From Arenibacter hampyeongensis (lineage in GTDB: Bacteria; Bacteroidota; Bacteroidia; Flavobacteriales; Flavobacteriaceae), in contig NZ_PIOB01000006.1 of the NCBI RefSeq assembly GCF_002909255.1, positions 224,455-288,454 on the forward strand: a stretch of DNA of 64,000 bases, written 5' to 3'. The notes beneath the pieces are model-generated. The model was not told the DNA's origin and did no database searches. It saw nothing but the letters and a program-made list of their open reading frames with translations. Position numbers and translations under genes: made by a program. How positions within the stretch are numbered: position 1 is the first letter of the stretch; the number at the start of each line of letters is the position of its first letter. Shown piece after piece: positions 35,903 through 44,148 of this stretch.

Positions 35903-37747
35903 TTAATCCTCTTTATTTAACAATTCCTGGCTTTCTGTTTTATAATTGATGGTTACCCTAGTTCCCTTCCCTTTTATGGAGTTGATAAAAAGACGTCCGT
36001 TGATATAGTTCATTCTCTCCTTCATAAAGAAAAGTCCCATTCCGCCTTCACTGTTATTTTTCGGTACCTTACCCAAGATGGAGTCGTCAAAACCTTTGCC
36101 ATCGTCGTCTATAACAACACTCAATAAATCATCACTGAAATTAAGGGTAACCAGAATATAATTTGCCTCCGCATACTTTATGGCATTGTTCACCGCTTCT
36201 TGGACCACTCTATAAATATTAGTTTCAGCCAACGAATTAAATCTAATATTTTCCTCGGTTTTATTTTCGAACAAAATATTTTTTCCGGTGAGTTTAGAAA
36301 GTTCATGGGTCATTTTCTGAAGTGCGGGAAAAATTCCATGATCACTAAGTTCTGGTGGGGTTAAATTAAAAGTAGCGGTACGTACTCCTTTGATCAAGTC
36401 GCTGGCAAGCGCCTTGATATATTCTATTTTTTCGGCCGTTTTTTCCTTATTGGCCAAATTAATGGATTCTATATTAAACTTTAAGGCTGTTAACATTTGT
36501 CCAATTCCGTCATGAATATCTTTTGCAATGCGTTTGCGCTCCTCTTCCTGCCCTTCAACAATCTGGCTGGCCTGCACCTGCTTTTGCCTCATGGTCTCCT
36601 CGTAATTCTCTTTCGTCAATTGGGCTACTTTCAACTGATTCTTCTTCCTTTCGGTGATATCGGAGCACAATATTAAAATAGACTGTTGGGCAGATTGGTG
36701 CATCGGAATAATGGACATATCCAACCATAGCGACTCGCCTTTGGTGGTTTTTATCTTTATTTCCTCTGTCCTTATATTTTTCCTATTGCTTTTTAATACT
36801 TCCATCAGGTATTGCTGTTGGCCTTCATCAGTGGTCAACATTTCGTATAATGGCTTATTTGTGTCCCGATCGTTACGACCAAGGAGTTCATTGAACTTTT
36901 TACTTATAAAAACAACATGACCATCTTGCTTGGCGCTTGCGAAAAGTGCAGCGTTGTCGATTACAAAATTAAGCTCCTGTAATTCCTGGAGTGATTTTTC
37001 CTTTTCCTGGAAAAGCCTTTTTATTTCCTGTGCACTTTCCTCTGATTTTTTTTGGGTGATCATCAAATTTTTGATCGTATTTCTGATTTGAAGGGAAAGT
37101 GGTTTAAAGATGAAAAATATTTCCAACAACAATATGAGCAGTGAAACTGCCAATAAGAGATACTCCTTGAACTTTAAATTTTGAAGATGTGTTTTGCTAA
37201 GGGCATCATATTTATTGACAATGGTATCCATCATCGCCAAAAAGGTACTTTCATTTTCTAGGACGACATCAATATTCGACTGATTGGGAATGGAATTTCC
37301 GTTTTCCTTAAAATCTTTCAAAATAAACTCTACTGCACTGACCATAGCATCATAATGCGGGTTGATATTATCAAATAGAACCCGTACCTCCTCGTTTTCC
37401 GCCTTTGAAATACCCATTGCCATATCTCCAAATTGCAATGTCTGATGGGCATTTTTCCAAACCGATAAGGTTTCAGCCAGGTCGGAAATGACACGGACAC
37501 GCTGGGCAGTATCCGTACTTTCCTTTAATAATAGTACTTCTTTGGTCAATTTTTGACTGTAGGCCCTTTGTCTACCCGCTATGTTGATTACTTTGGAATC
37601 ATCCAATTGGGAATTTAAATGATTTTGGATAAGTATTTGGGCAAATATTATACTAAGGGCAATGGTGGCCAATGCAAATAAATACCATTTACGGACCCTT
37701 ATAAAGGTAGAGGTGTCCAATGGTGTAATTAATTTATTGTCGTTCAT
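35903..37747 (-). CDS. NarX-like nitrate/nitrite sensor histidine kinase
   Basis: A 614-residue membrane kinase. Helix 1 is at about residues 20-40. A PilJ/NarX-type periplasmic helical domain follows, whose first segment [15 protein letters not shown] (53-67) resembles the NarX P-box that binds nitrate. Helix 2 is at about 192-215, then a coiled coil, a PAS domain (about 255-365), HisKA_3 ([16 protein letters not shown], phospho-His near 412) and an HATPase domain ([13 protein letters not shown], then [12 protein letters not shown]). A second periplasmic half-site [13 protein letters not shown] is present. It follows DUF4202 by 28 bases, so it is in the nirBD operon. Its likely partner is the NarL-type regulator at 45654. 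Confidence 0.88.
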   Translation of the reverse strand: MNDNKLITPLDTSTFIRVRKWYLFALATIALSIIFAQILIQNHLNSQLDDSKVINIAGRQRAYSQKLTKEVLLLKESTDTAQRVRVISDLAETLSVWKNAHQTLQFGDMAMGISKAENEEVRVLFDNINPHYDAMVSAVEFILKDFKENGNSIPNQSNIDVVLENESTFLAMMDTIVNKYDALSKTHLQNLKFKEYLLLAVSLLILLLEIFFIFKPLSLQIRNTIKNLMITQKKSEESAQEIKRLFQEKEKSLQELQELNFVIDNAALFASAKQDGHVVFISKKFNELLGRNDRDTNKPLYEMLTTDEGQQQYLMEVLKSNRKNIRTEEIKIKTTKGESLWLDMSIIPMHQSAQQSILILCSDITERKKNQLKVAQLTKENYEETMRQKQVQASQIVEGQEEERKRIAKDIHDGIGQMLTALKFNIESINLANKEKTAEKIEYIKALASDLIKGVRTATFNLTPPELSDHGIFPALQKMTHELSKLTGKNILFENKTEENIRFNSLAETNIYRVVQEAVNNAIKYAEANYILVTLNFSDDLLSVVIDDDGKGFDDSILGKVPKNNSEGGMGLFFMKERMNYINGRLFINSIKGKGTRVTINYKTESQELLNKED

Positions 37748-37775
37748 TTCCCAAATTCAGTTGCTAAAATAGGTA

Positions 37776-38363
37776 CTATCCCTTCAGTGCTTTACCGATA
37801 AGTTCTAGGGAATGCTTTGATAAGGGCAGCTTTAATGCCGCATCATGTCCCTTTTTTGACATTTTTCGCCATGTTTTTTGAAGGATATCCATTAATTTTT
37901 CCTCAGGGTATTTATGGGAGAATGACTCAAAATAAAATTCTAAAAATACCAGACAAATAACATCTTCCAAGGTTTGGGTATCAGCATTTTTTTTAAGTTG
38001 TTTCTTTTCCAGTAAAAAAACCACTTGCTCTATCATTTCTTGATCATATCCCACCTCCTTAAGGATGTCACCGGCCTTGTTAGCATGAAACTTTTTAAGA
38101 TCCTGTCGCCATTTTAGATATCCGGCCCTGTTCATTTCATAGGATTCCCTAGGGATTTCCCATCTTCTGATATGCTGACATCTAGCAGTAAGTTGTAGGG
38201 CCTCGGAAGCCTCAGTGGCAAATGTTTTTAGCTTGTCCGTCATCCTCATGGCATACAACAACTCCTTTGGATATTCCTTGCCTTGCCATACCTCCTTATT
38301 GGGGTCATTCGTGTTTGCCTCGTCGAATAGACGGAAGGCTTCATTAAGTTTTACTGAGGCCAT
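37776..38363 (-). CDS. DUF4202 protein of the nitrite reductase operon
   Basis: A 195-residue helical soluble protein. The family pattern is clear: LNEAFRLFDEANTNDP at the start, ARCQHIRRWEIPRESY (near 58-73), GYLKWRQDLKKFHANKA (near 80) and LEDVICLVFLEFYFESF (near 130). The spaced histidines and aspartate suggest an HD-like metal-binding core; that is my inference. DUF4202 genes often sit with nirB/nirD or nitrate reductase genes, and no role has been assigned to my knowledge. Here it starts 24 bases after nirD and precedes the sensor kinase. Confidence 0.82.
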   Translation of the reverse strand: MASVKLNEAFRLFDEANTNDPNKEVWQGKEYPKELLYAMRMTDKLKTFATEASEALQLTARCQHIRRWEIPRESYEMNRAGYLKWRQDLKKFHANKAGDILKEVGYDQEMIEQVVFLLEKKQLKKNADTQTLEDVICLVFLEFYFESFSHKYPEEKLMDILQKTWRKMSKKGHDAALKLPLSKHSLELIGKALKG

Positions 38364-38387
38364 GATTTATATTGGTTTTTTCCAAAG

Positions 38388-38765
38388 CTATTCAGAAAAA
38401 CCAATATAAACAAAGCCATCCTCTATTTTAACCGGGTATGTCGCTATACGGTCCAAATCCCCATTAAGATGTTTTCCCGTTTTTAATGAAAAGGAATTTT
38501 TATGGAGCGGGCAGGCTACTTTAGGCACACCCTGATCTTCCCCGATCATACCACGGGACAGCACCATTTCCATCTTATGGGGACATAAATTCTGGCATGC
38601 ATACCAAGTACCTTCCCTAGTAAAATTAAAAACCGCAATTTGTTTATCCTTATATTTTACACATGCGCCACCATTCTTAGGAAATTTGACCACAGCAGCC
38701 GCCTTGAACCAAATACTCACATTTTCTGATTCCACTACTTCATAAGTGTTTAAGTTAGATATCAT
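38388..38765 (-). CDS. nirD: assimilatory nitrite reductase small subunit (Rieske)
   Basis: A 125-residue Rieske-type protein. The cluster ligands are in CPHKMEMVLSRG and CPLHKNSFSLKTG (C-x-H and C-x2-H), with NirD-type spacing. NirD partners the NirB flavoprotein in NAD(P)H-dependent reduction of nitrite to ammonium in the cytoplasm. Its start is 91 bases from the nirB stop, and that gap holds a hairpin with a T-run (38779-38802) and a 12-base palindrome. This could set a lower nirD dose than nirB. Confidence 0.93.
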   Translation of the reverse strand: MISNLNTYEVVESENVSIWFKAAAVVKFPKNGGACVKYKDKQIAVFNFTREGTWYACQNLCPHKMEMVLSRGMIGEDQGVPKVACPLHKNSFSLKTGKHLNGDLDRIATYPVKIEDGFVYIGFSE

Positions 38766-38778
38766 ATTTCATTATTTT

Positions 38779-38802
38779 AAAAAGTGCAAAACTGTGTTGC
38801 AC
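38779..38802 (-). terminator. possible attenuator hairpin between nirB and nirD
   Basis: On the minus strand, GTGCAA (38802-38797), a 7-base loop, TTGCAC (38789-38784), then five T. The stem is only 6 base pairs, so it is a weak intrinsic terminator at most. Just upstream lies the palindrome TGTTGATCAACA (38804-38815). Confidence 0.45.
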
Positions 38803-38856
38803 CTGTTGATCAACATATAGATAGTTAGGTTGGGGCTTGATAGTCCCAGTTTAAAA

Positions 38857-41373
38857 TTAAACCCAGGCTTTAGGCATTTTTTGCTCCCTCAGAGAAACAA
38901 ACTCAATGGAATCATCAGCTTCTTCTGCATTCACAAAATGGCTGTAACGGGCTCTAATTTCAGGATTTTCAACGGCCTCTTTCCATTCACACTTGTAAGT
39001 GTCCACCAAATGCTGCATTTCCTTGTCAAGCTGATCTGCAATCCCAAGACAATCGTTTATAACAACATCTTTCACGTAATCTATGCCACCATCAAGTTTG
39101 TCCAACCAAGCTGCTGTACGGGTTAGGGGAGGAGCGGTTTGTATGTAATACATTAAAAATCGGTCCACATATTTGGTTGCCGTAATTTTGTCCACCTTTT
39201 CGGCCAACAACTGTGCGTGCTGTGGATTGGCACCACCATTTCCACATATGTAAACGTTCCAACCACCTTCAACAGCAATAAAACCGAAATCTTTATTCCT
39301 GGCTTCCGCACATTCCCTGATACACCCGGAAACACCCCCTTTAATTTTATGGGGGGAACGGATTCCTTTATATCGGTTTTCGATATCAATGGCAAAAGTG
39401 ACACTTTCATCCATCCCATATCTACACCATGTAGAGCCCACACAACTTTTAACGGTACGTAACGACTTTCCATAGGCTTGACCAGTTTCAAAGCCTTCAG
39501 CAATCAATTCCTCCCAAATAAGGGGCAATTCATGCAATTGGGCACCAAACATGTCGATTCGCTGACCACCGGTAATTTTGGTATATAGATCATATTTTTG
39601 AGCTATTCTACCAATAGCCAAAAGTTGTTTAGGGGTAATTTCGCCGGCCGCAACCCTAGGCACTACCGAATAGGTACCATTTCTTTGAATGTTGGCCAAA
39701 AAGCGATCGTTTGTATCTTGTATGGTTTCTTGTCTATTGGCGGTTTCATTATAGATACTGGCAAAGATAGAGGCTACGGCAGGCTTGCAAACTTCACAAC
39801 CATGTCCTTTTCCAACCTCGTCCAATAAGGAATCGTAGTCTTCAATTTTCATAAGCTTTACAATGTCATAAAGCTCCTGCCTGGAATATTCAAAATGCTC
39901 ACAAACAGATTCCTTAACCACTTTTCCGAGCGATTTTAGGGTTTCCTTGACCAAATCGTCTACCATAGGTTTACAGCCCCCGCAACCGGTAGTGGCTTTC
40001 GTAGCCTTGGCTATTGCTTTTAAGCTTTCGTGACCATCTTCCTTTACGGAACAACAAATTTGACCCTTTGAGACTGCTTCACAAGAACAAACAACAGCAG
40101 TATCCGGCAGGTCCATAGCACTGCCAAAGGATACATCCTCACCACTGCGACTTCCCAAAATTAGATTCTCTGGGTTTTTTGGAAGGGGCATTTCATTGAG
40201 ATACATCTGTAATAACATGTTGTAATCTTTGGCATCTCCAACTAGGATACCGCCCAAAAGTCTTTTACCGTCATGGCTTACATTAATTCGTTTATAAAGA
40301 CTCTCCGTCTTGTTTTCAAAAATGATGGAATGACCTTTTTCAGCGGGCATAAACGGAGTTCCAAAACTGGCCACATCAACGCCTATCAATTTAAGCTTGG
40401 TGGACATATCTATTTCCGCAGCCATGGTAGTTGCTTCCAAACCTATTATTTGATCCACCGCAACACCTGCCATTTCATAACCGGGCGCTACAAGACCATA
40501 TATCATTTGGTTATAAAGGGCTATTTCGCCGATGGCAAAAATATTGGGATCCGAGGTCCTCATTTTATTGTCTACCACGATTCCTCCCCGGGTACCCATT
40601 TTAAGGCCGCAGCTTTTTCCCAGTTCATCCCTAGGGCGTATCCCTGCCGAAATAACCAACATATCTACGTTAAGTACATCGTCTTCACCAAATTCCATTC
40701 CTATTACATGGCCATTACCCAAAATTTGATTGGTAGCTTTGCTCAAGTGGATATTGATTCCCATGGATTCCAATTTTACCTGAAGTACCTTGCTACTTCT
40801 GGTGTCCAACTGTCTGGGCATCAATTTTGGGGCAAACTCTACTACATGAGGTTCAAGACCCATATCCATAACCGCTTTGGCCGCTTCCAGACCCAATAGG
40901 CCACCGCCTAATATGGCTGCTTTTGGTTTTTGAACTGTCCTTTTTATTTTTTCCGCATAGGCCAGAGTCTGCTCCAAATCCTCTATGGTCCTGTATACAA
41001 ATACTCCATCCTTATCCACTCCATTTATCTGTGGCACAAAGGGACTAGATCCCGTTGCCAACACTAGGTAATCATAATTGAATGTTTTTTCACTTAGGGT
41101 AGTAATAGTTTTTGAATTTCGATGAATGTCCGTAACTCTCTCGTTGGTAAAAAGTTCAATATTATTCTCTTGGTACCATTCACGAGGAGCCATGGACAAA
41201 CGTTCCGCGTCGCCATTTTCAAAATATTCACTTAAATGCACCCTATCATAGGCAACTCTTGGTTCTTCTCCGAAAACAATTAGTTTAAAGGAGCCTTGGT
41301 CTACTTTGGCGACAAACTTTTCACAGAATTTGTATCCAACCATTCCATTTCCAACTACAATTACGGTCTTCAT
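38857..41373 (-). CDS. nirB: assimilatory nitrite reductase large subunit
   Basis: An 838-residue NAD(P)H-nitrite reductase. Domains: FAD/NAD-binding reductase (about 1-400; VIVVGNGMVGYKFCEKF, then AAILGGGLLGLEAAKAV), a BFD-type [2Fe-2S] domain (about 425-475; CSCEAV and TGCGGCKP), a second BFD-like stretch with only GCEVCKP (about 495-540), then two nitrite/sulfite reductase halves (about 545-780). The siroheme-[4Fe-4S] ligands are CVGSTWC (C-x5-C) and GCIREC (C-x3-C). It reduces nitrite to ammonium. Its start codon overlaps a TACGTA motif (41373-41378), and the divergent cobA promoter region carries more copies. It heads the operon nirB-nirD-DUF4202-kinase. Confidence 0.96.
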   Translation of the reverse strand: MKTVIVVGNGMVGYKFCEKFVAKVDQGSFKLIVFGEEPRVAYDRVHLSEYFENGDAERLSMAPREWYQENNIELFTNERVTDIHRNSKTITTLSEKTFNYDYLVLATGSSPFVPQINGVDKDGVFVYRTIEDLEQTLAYAEKIKRTVQKPKAAILGGGLLGLEAAKAVMDMGLEPHVVEFAPKLMPRQLDTRSSKVLQVKLESMGINIHLSKATNQILGNGHVIGMEFGEDDVLNVDMLVISAGIRPRDELGKSCGLKMGTRGGIVVDNKMRTSDPNIFAIGEIALYNQMIYGLVAPGYEMAGVAVDQIIGLEATTMAAEIDMSTKLKLIGVDVASFGTPFMPAEKGHSIIFENKTESLYKRINVSHDGKRLLGGILVGDAKDYNMLLQMYLNEMPLPKNPENLILGSRSGEDVSFGSAMDLPDTAVVCSCEAVSKGQICCSVKEDGHESLKAIAKATKATTGCGGCKPMVDDLVKETLKSLGKVVKESVCEHFEYSRQELYDIVKLMKIEDYDSLLDEVGKGHGCEVCKPAVASIFASIYNETANRQETIQDTNDRFLANIQRNGTYSVVPRVAAGEITPKQLLAIGRIAQKYDLYTKITGGQRIDMFGAQLHELPLIWEELIAEGFETGQAYGKSLRTVKSCVGSTWCRYGMDESVTFAIDIENRYKGIRSPHKIKGGVSGCIRECAEARNKDFGFIAVEGGWNVYICGNGGANPQHAQLLAEKVDKITATKYVDRFLMYYIQTAPPLTRTAAWLDKLDGGIDYVKDVVINDCLGIADQLDKEMQHLVDTYKCEWKEAVENPEIRARYSHFVNAEEADDSIEFVSLREQKMPKAWV

Positions 41374-41459
41374 ACGTATACGTTTAAATGTTACGTAGCA
41401 ATATTACGTATTATTACGTAATAATAATGTGTTTTTTTGAAAATAAATACGTAGTTTTG
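41373..41459. promoter_or_regulatory. nirB-cobA divergent control region with five TACGTA motifs
   Basis: TACGTA occurs at 41373, 41392, 41405, 41415 and 41448. The copy at 41415 is the centre of a perfect 16-base palindrome ATTATTACGTAATAAT (41410-41425). Copies at 41405 and 41415 are 10 bases apart, one helical turn. A cobA -7 box TAGTTTTG lies at 41452-41459, overlapping the last motif. The -33 position lacks TTTG, so an activator is expected. The motif fits the short palindromic half-sites of NarL/FixJ-type regulators; the regulator itself is inferred. Confidence 0.7.
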
Positions 41460-41499
41460 TTGCGGAATTCTTAATTGAACACCTTAAACAATAGAAATT

Positions 41500-42267
41500 A
41501 TGAGCATATCTAAAGCCCCAAAAGTAAGTTTAGTAGGTGCAGGTCCTGGGAGTAGCGACCTTATCACCATAAGAGGATATAAAGCACTGGAAGATGCCGA
41601 TATAGTCCTATACGATGCTCTAGTAAGTATGGAATTACTCAATGAATTAAATACCGATATCCCAAAATTATATGTAGGGAAAAGATGCGGACAGCATTCC
41701 TTTGCACAGGAAGATATTAATAAATTAATAGTAGAAAATGCCTATAATTACGGGCATGTGGTACGTTTAAAGGGAGGTGATCCCTTTGTATTTGGCAGGG
41801 CAAGTGAAGAATTGGAATATGTGGAATCCTTTGGGATTCCAGTGACTGTGGTACCAGGGGTAACAAGTGCCATAGCAGTTCCGGCAAGTCAGGGTATACC
41901 GGTAACCCGACGCGGAATTAGCAGTAGTTTTTGGGTGATGACCGCCACCAAACGTGACGGTTCCTTTTCCGAAGATCTGGAACTTGCCGCTAAGTCTTCC
42001 GCCACTATGATCATACTAATGGGAATACGTAGATTTCAGGAAATCGCCAATAAAGTTTCCCAATTTAGAAATGGAATGACTCCATTCGCCATTATACAAA
42101 ATGGGACAACGATAAATGAAACTTGTGTAACAGGAATACTTAAAGATGCTGATTCAATAGTGAACCAAATAGATGCATCACAGCCTGGAATAATAGTAGT
42201 TGGGGAAGTTGTGGCGGAACACCCCTCATTCTTTGAAGAGGAAATTCAAAGGGTACTTAACTATTAA
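41500..42267 (+). CDS. cobA: uroporphyrinogen-III C-methyltransferase
   Basis: A 255-residue SAM-dependent enzyme that dimethylates uroporphyrinogen III to precorrin-2, the branch to siroheme and cobalamin. The signatures are VSLVGAGPGSSDLITIRG at the start, YDALVS, VVRLKGGDPFVFGRASEE (near 88) and VVPGVTSAIAVPASQGIPVT (near 115). It has no CysG-type N-terminal domain, so a separate Met8-like dehydrogenase/chelatase is needed and is not in the window. Its place opposite nirB indicates that it supplies siroheme to NirB. The start is the first ATG, 41 bases after the predicted -7 box. Confidence 0.94.
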   Translation: MSISKAPKVSLVGAGPGSSDLITIRGYKALEDADIVLYDALVSMELLNELNTDIPKLYVGKRCGQHSFAQEDINKLIVENAYNYGHVVRLKGGDPFVFGRASEELEYVESFGIPVTVVPGVTSAIAVPASQGIPVTRRGISSSFWVMTATKRDGSFSEDLELAAKSSATMIILMGIRRFQEIANKVSQFRNGMTPFAIIQNGTTINETCVTGILKDADSIVNQIDASQPGIIVVGEVVAEHPSFFEEEIQRVLNY

Positions 42268-42382
42268 TGATCAACTTAGAATGGCTTATTTACAATATTG
42301 TAATTAAATCAACCAATATTCCAAAATTTCGTAAATGCATGCTCCATATTTTTTCACCTTAATAAAAATACATCCAATTTTC

Positions 42383-42432
42383 ATTATTACGTAATAATAA
42401 TAAGTAATAATACGTAGAAATACTTACTTTTG
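42383..42432 (+). promoter_or_regulatory. nitrate transporter promoter with TACGTA palindrome
   Basis: ATTATTACGTAATAATAAT (42383-42401) is identical over 19 bases to 41410-41428 before cobA. A second TACGTA lies at 42411-42416, and a -7 box TACTTTTG at 42425-42432. From the palindrome TACGTA to the -7 box is 37 bases in both promoters. Transcription should start near 42439, which excludes the TTG codon at 42435 as a start. Confidence 0.7.
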
Positions 42433-42473
42433 AATTGTTGAATGAAAAAACTAATCCTAAAAACAATTCAGTT

Positions 42474-43892
42474 ATGAAAGAATTTGTCTCTGCCAAAGCT
42501 ACGAAATTAGAACTTTTAAACTTCAAAAGTATTCCCATCCGTACATTTTGGATAACCTCTATTGCCTTCTTCATTTGTTTTTTTGCCTGGTTCGGCATTG
42601 TTCCTTTTATGCCGGACGTAGTTAAGGACTTGGGCTTGACCCCGACACAAAAGTGGAACTCCATTATATTAGCGGTTTCGGGAACCGTATTTGCTCGATT
42701 GTTAATTGGTAAATTGTGTGATAAATACGGCCCTAGATTATGTTATACCTATTTATTAATACTTGGTTCCATCCCCGTGATACTGCTAGGTTTTGTACAA
42801 ACCCCGCTTCAATTTCTAATATGCAGACTATTTATTGGTTTTATAGGGGCTTCGTTTGTAATAACCCAATTCCATACTTCCATAATGTTTGCTCCCAATA
42901 TTGTAGGTACAGCCAATGCAACTTCTGCCGGTTGGGGTAATCTTGGTGGAGGTGCGAACCGTTTGGGTATGCCTTTGATTGCCGCCGGGGTTATTAGTTT
43001 CGGAATATCCGAAGAAATAGCTTGGCGATATTCCATGGTAATAGCGGGAGTTATTTGCTTGGCAATGGGCATTATTTATTACTTGTTTACAAAAGATACT
43101 CCCGAAGGTAACTTTAAAGAACTTAAGGAAGAAGGGAAAATGCCCCGTCTAAAAAAAGATGAAGTGTCTTTCCTAAGTACCTTAAAGGATTATAGGGTAT
43201 GGATTCTATTCTTGGTATATGCAGCTTGTTTTGGAATTGAGTTGACTGTGTATGGTACCATGGATGATTATCTACAGAATAGATTTGGTCTTGACCGCTC
43301 TACTGCTGGTAATTTGGTGCTGTCCTTTGCCTTAATGAACATTTTCGCAAGGACCTTAGGTGGATATTTCGGTGACTTGTTCGGAAAGTTTCGTGGCCTG
43401 CGTGGCAGGGTAATTTTTCTTGCCTTGATATTGGCTGCAGAAGGAATAATGCTTTCCATTTTTTCAGTTACTACAAGTTTGGTATTTGGAATGATTTTTT
43501 TAATAGCGTTTAGCCTTACAGTTCAAATGGCTGAAGGAGCCACTTTCTCGGTAGTACCATTTATAAATAAAAAAGCCATAGGGTCTATTTCCGGAATTGT
43601 TGGTGCAGGTGGCAATGTCGGTGCTTTTTTGGCCGCCATGTTATTGAAATCCAAATCGGCAGTGGCCGAAAGTGCAGCCATAGCCGCAAACAGTGAATTG
43701 GGAGAACAGGCGGTAAGGGCGGCTCAAACCACGGCAGCCGCTTCTGCGGTATCCAATGGATATTTTGTTATTGGCGGATTCATAGTAAGTGCGGCCGTAT
43801 TATCCTTGGCCATTAGGTTTGCTACAGCCGAAGAAAAAGCTGTCATCGATGAAACCAAGAGAGAACTTGTACTTTCTGGAATGGACAAATAG
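42474..43892 (+). CDS. NarK/NasA-type nitrate/nitrite transporter
   Basis: A 472-residue MFS permease with 12 hydrophobic segments, started at ATG 42474. The nitrate-porter signature is seen twice: SAGWGNLGGGANRLGMPL (about 150) and the GIVGAGGNVGAF block (about 375). FAWFGIVPFMPDVVKDL (near 40) and the RLLIGKLCDKYGPRL loop (near 75) are also typical. It should carry nitrate or nitrite across the inner membrane for the reductases next to it. The extended C-terminal loop is Ala-rich (about 395-440). It follows cobA but has its own TACGTA-type promoter. Confidence 0.92.
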   Translation: MKEFVSAKATKLELLNFKSIPIRTFWITSIAFFICFFAWFGIVPFMPDVVKDLGLTPTQKWNSIILAVSGTVFARLLIGKLCDKYGPRLCYTYLLILGSIPVILLGFVQTPLQFLICRLFIGFIGASFVITQFHTSIMFAPNIVGTANATSAGWGNLGGGANRLGMPLIAAGVISFGISEEIAWRYSMVIAGVICLAMGIIYYLFTKDTPEGNFKELKEEGKMPRLKKDEVSFLSTLKDYRVWILFLVYAACFGIELTVYGTMDDYLQNRFGLDRSTAGNLVLSFALMNIFARTLGGYFGDLFGKFRGLRGRVIFLALILAAEGIMLSIFSVTTSLVFGMIFLIAFSLTVQMAEGATFSVVPFINKKAIGSISGIVGAGGNVGAFLAAMLLKSKSAVAESAAIAANSELGEQAVRAAQTTAAASAVSNGYFVIGGFIVSAAVLSLAIRFATAEEKAVIDETKRELVLSGMDK

Positions 43893-43967
43893 GAGAGAAT
43901 CTTAATTAGGATAAGCAACAAACGCTTTTCCCAAGAAAGATTCCTATTTATTCAAATCCAAACCGAA

Positions 43968-43997
43968 TTACGGAATGACCAATACCCAATTCCGTAA
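43968..43997. repeat. inverted repeat upstream of the porin gene
   Basis: TTACGGAAT (43968-43976) and ATTCCGTAA (43989-43997) are perfect inverted copies with a 12-base spacer. No T-run follows. It lies 75 bases after the transporter gene and 151 bases before the porin ATG, in a region with no clear -7 box. It could be an operator or a weak transcript end. Confidence 0.45.
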
Positions 43998-44148
43998 ACC
44001 TGACCAAAATATGAAATAAGCCATGATAGTTCTTGATATGAACCGAAATCGACGATTCACGAACAATAAAAATTGAATTAACAAATTCGTAAGTAAACGT
44101 ATAATGGTGAATTTCATTAAGCCTCCTAAAACAAAAACATTTAAAAAG

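Noticed and set aside
42435..42473. TTG-initiated longer start for the nitrate transporter
   Set aside because: It precedes the expected transcription start near 42439; ATG 42474 fits the family N-terminus.
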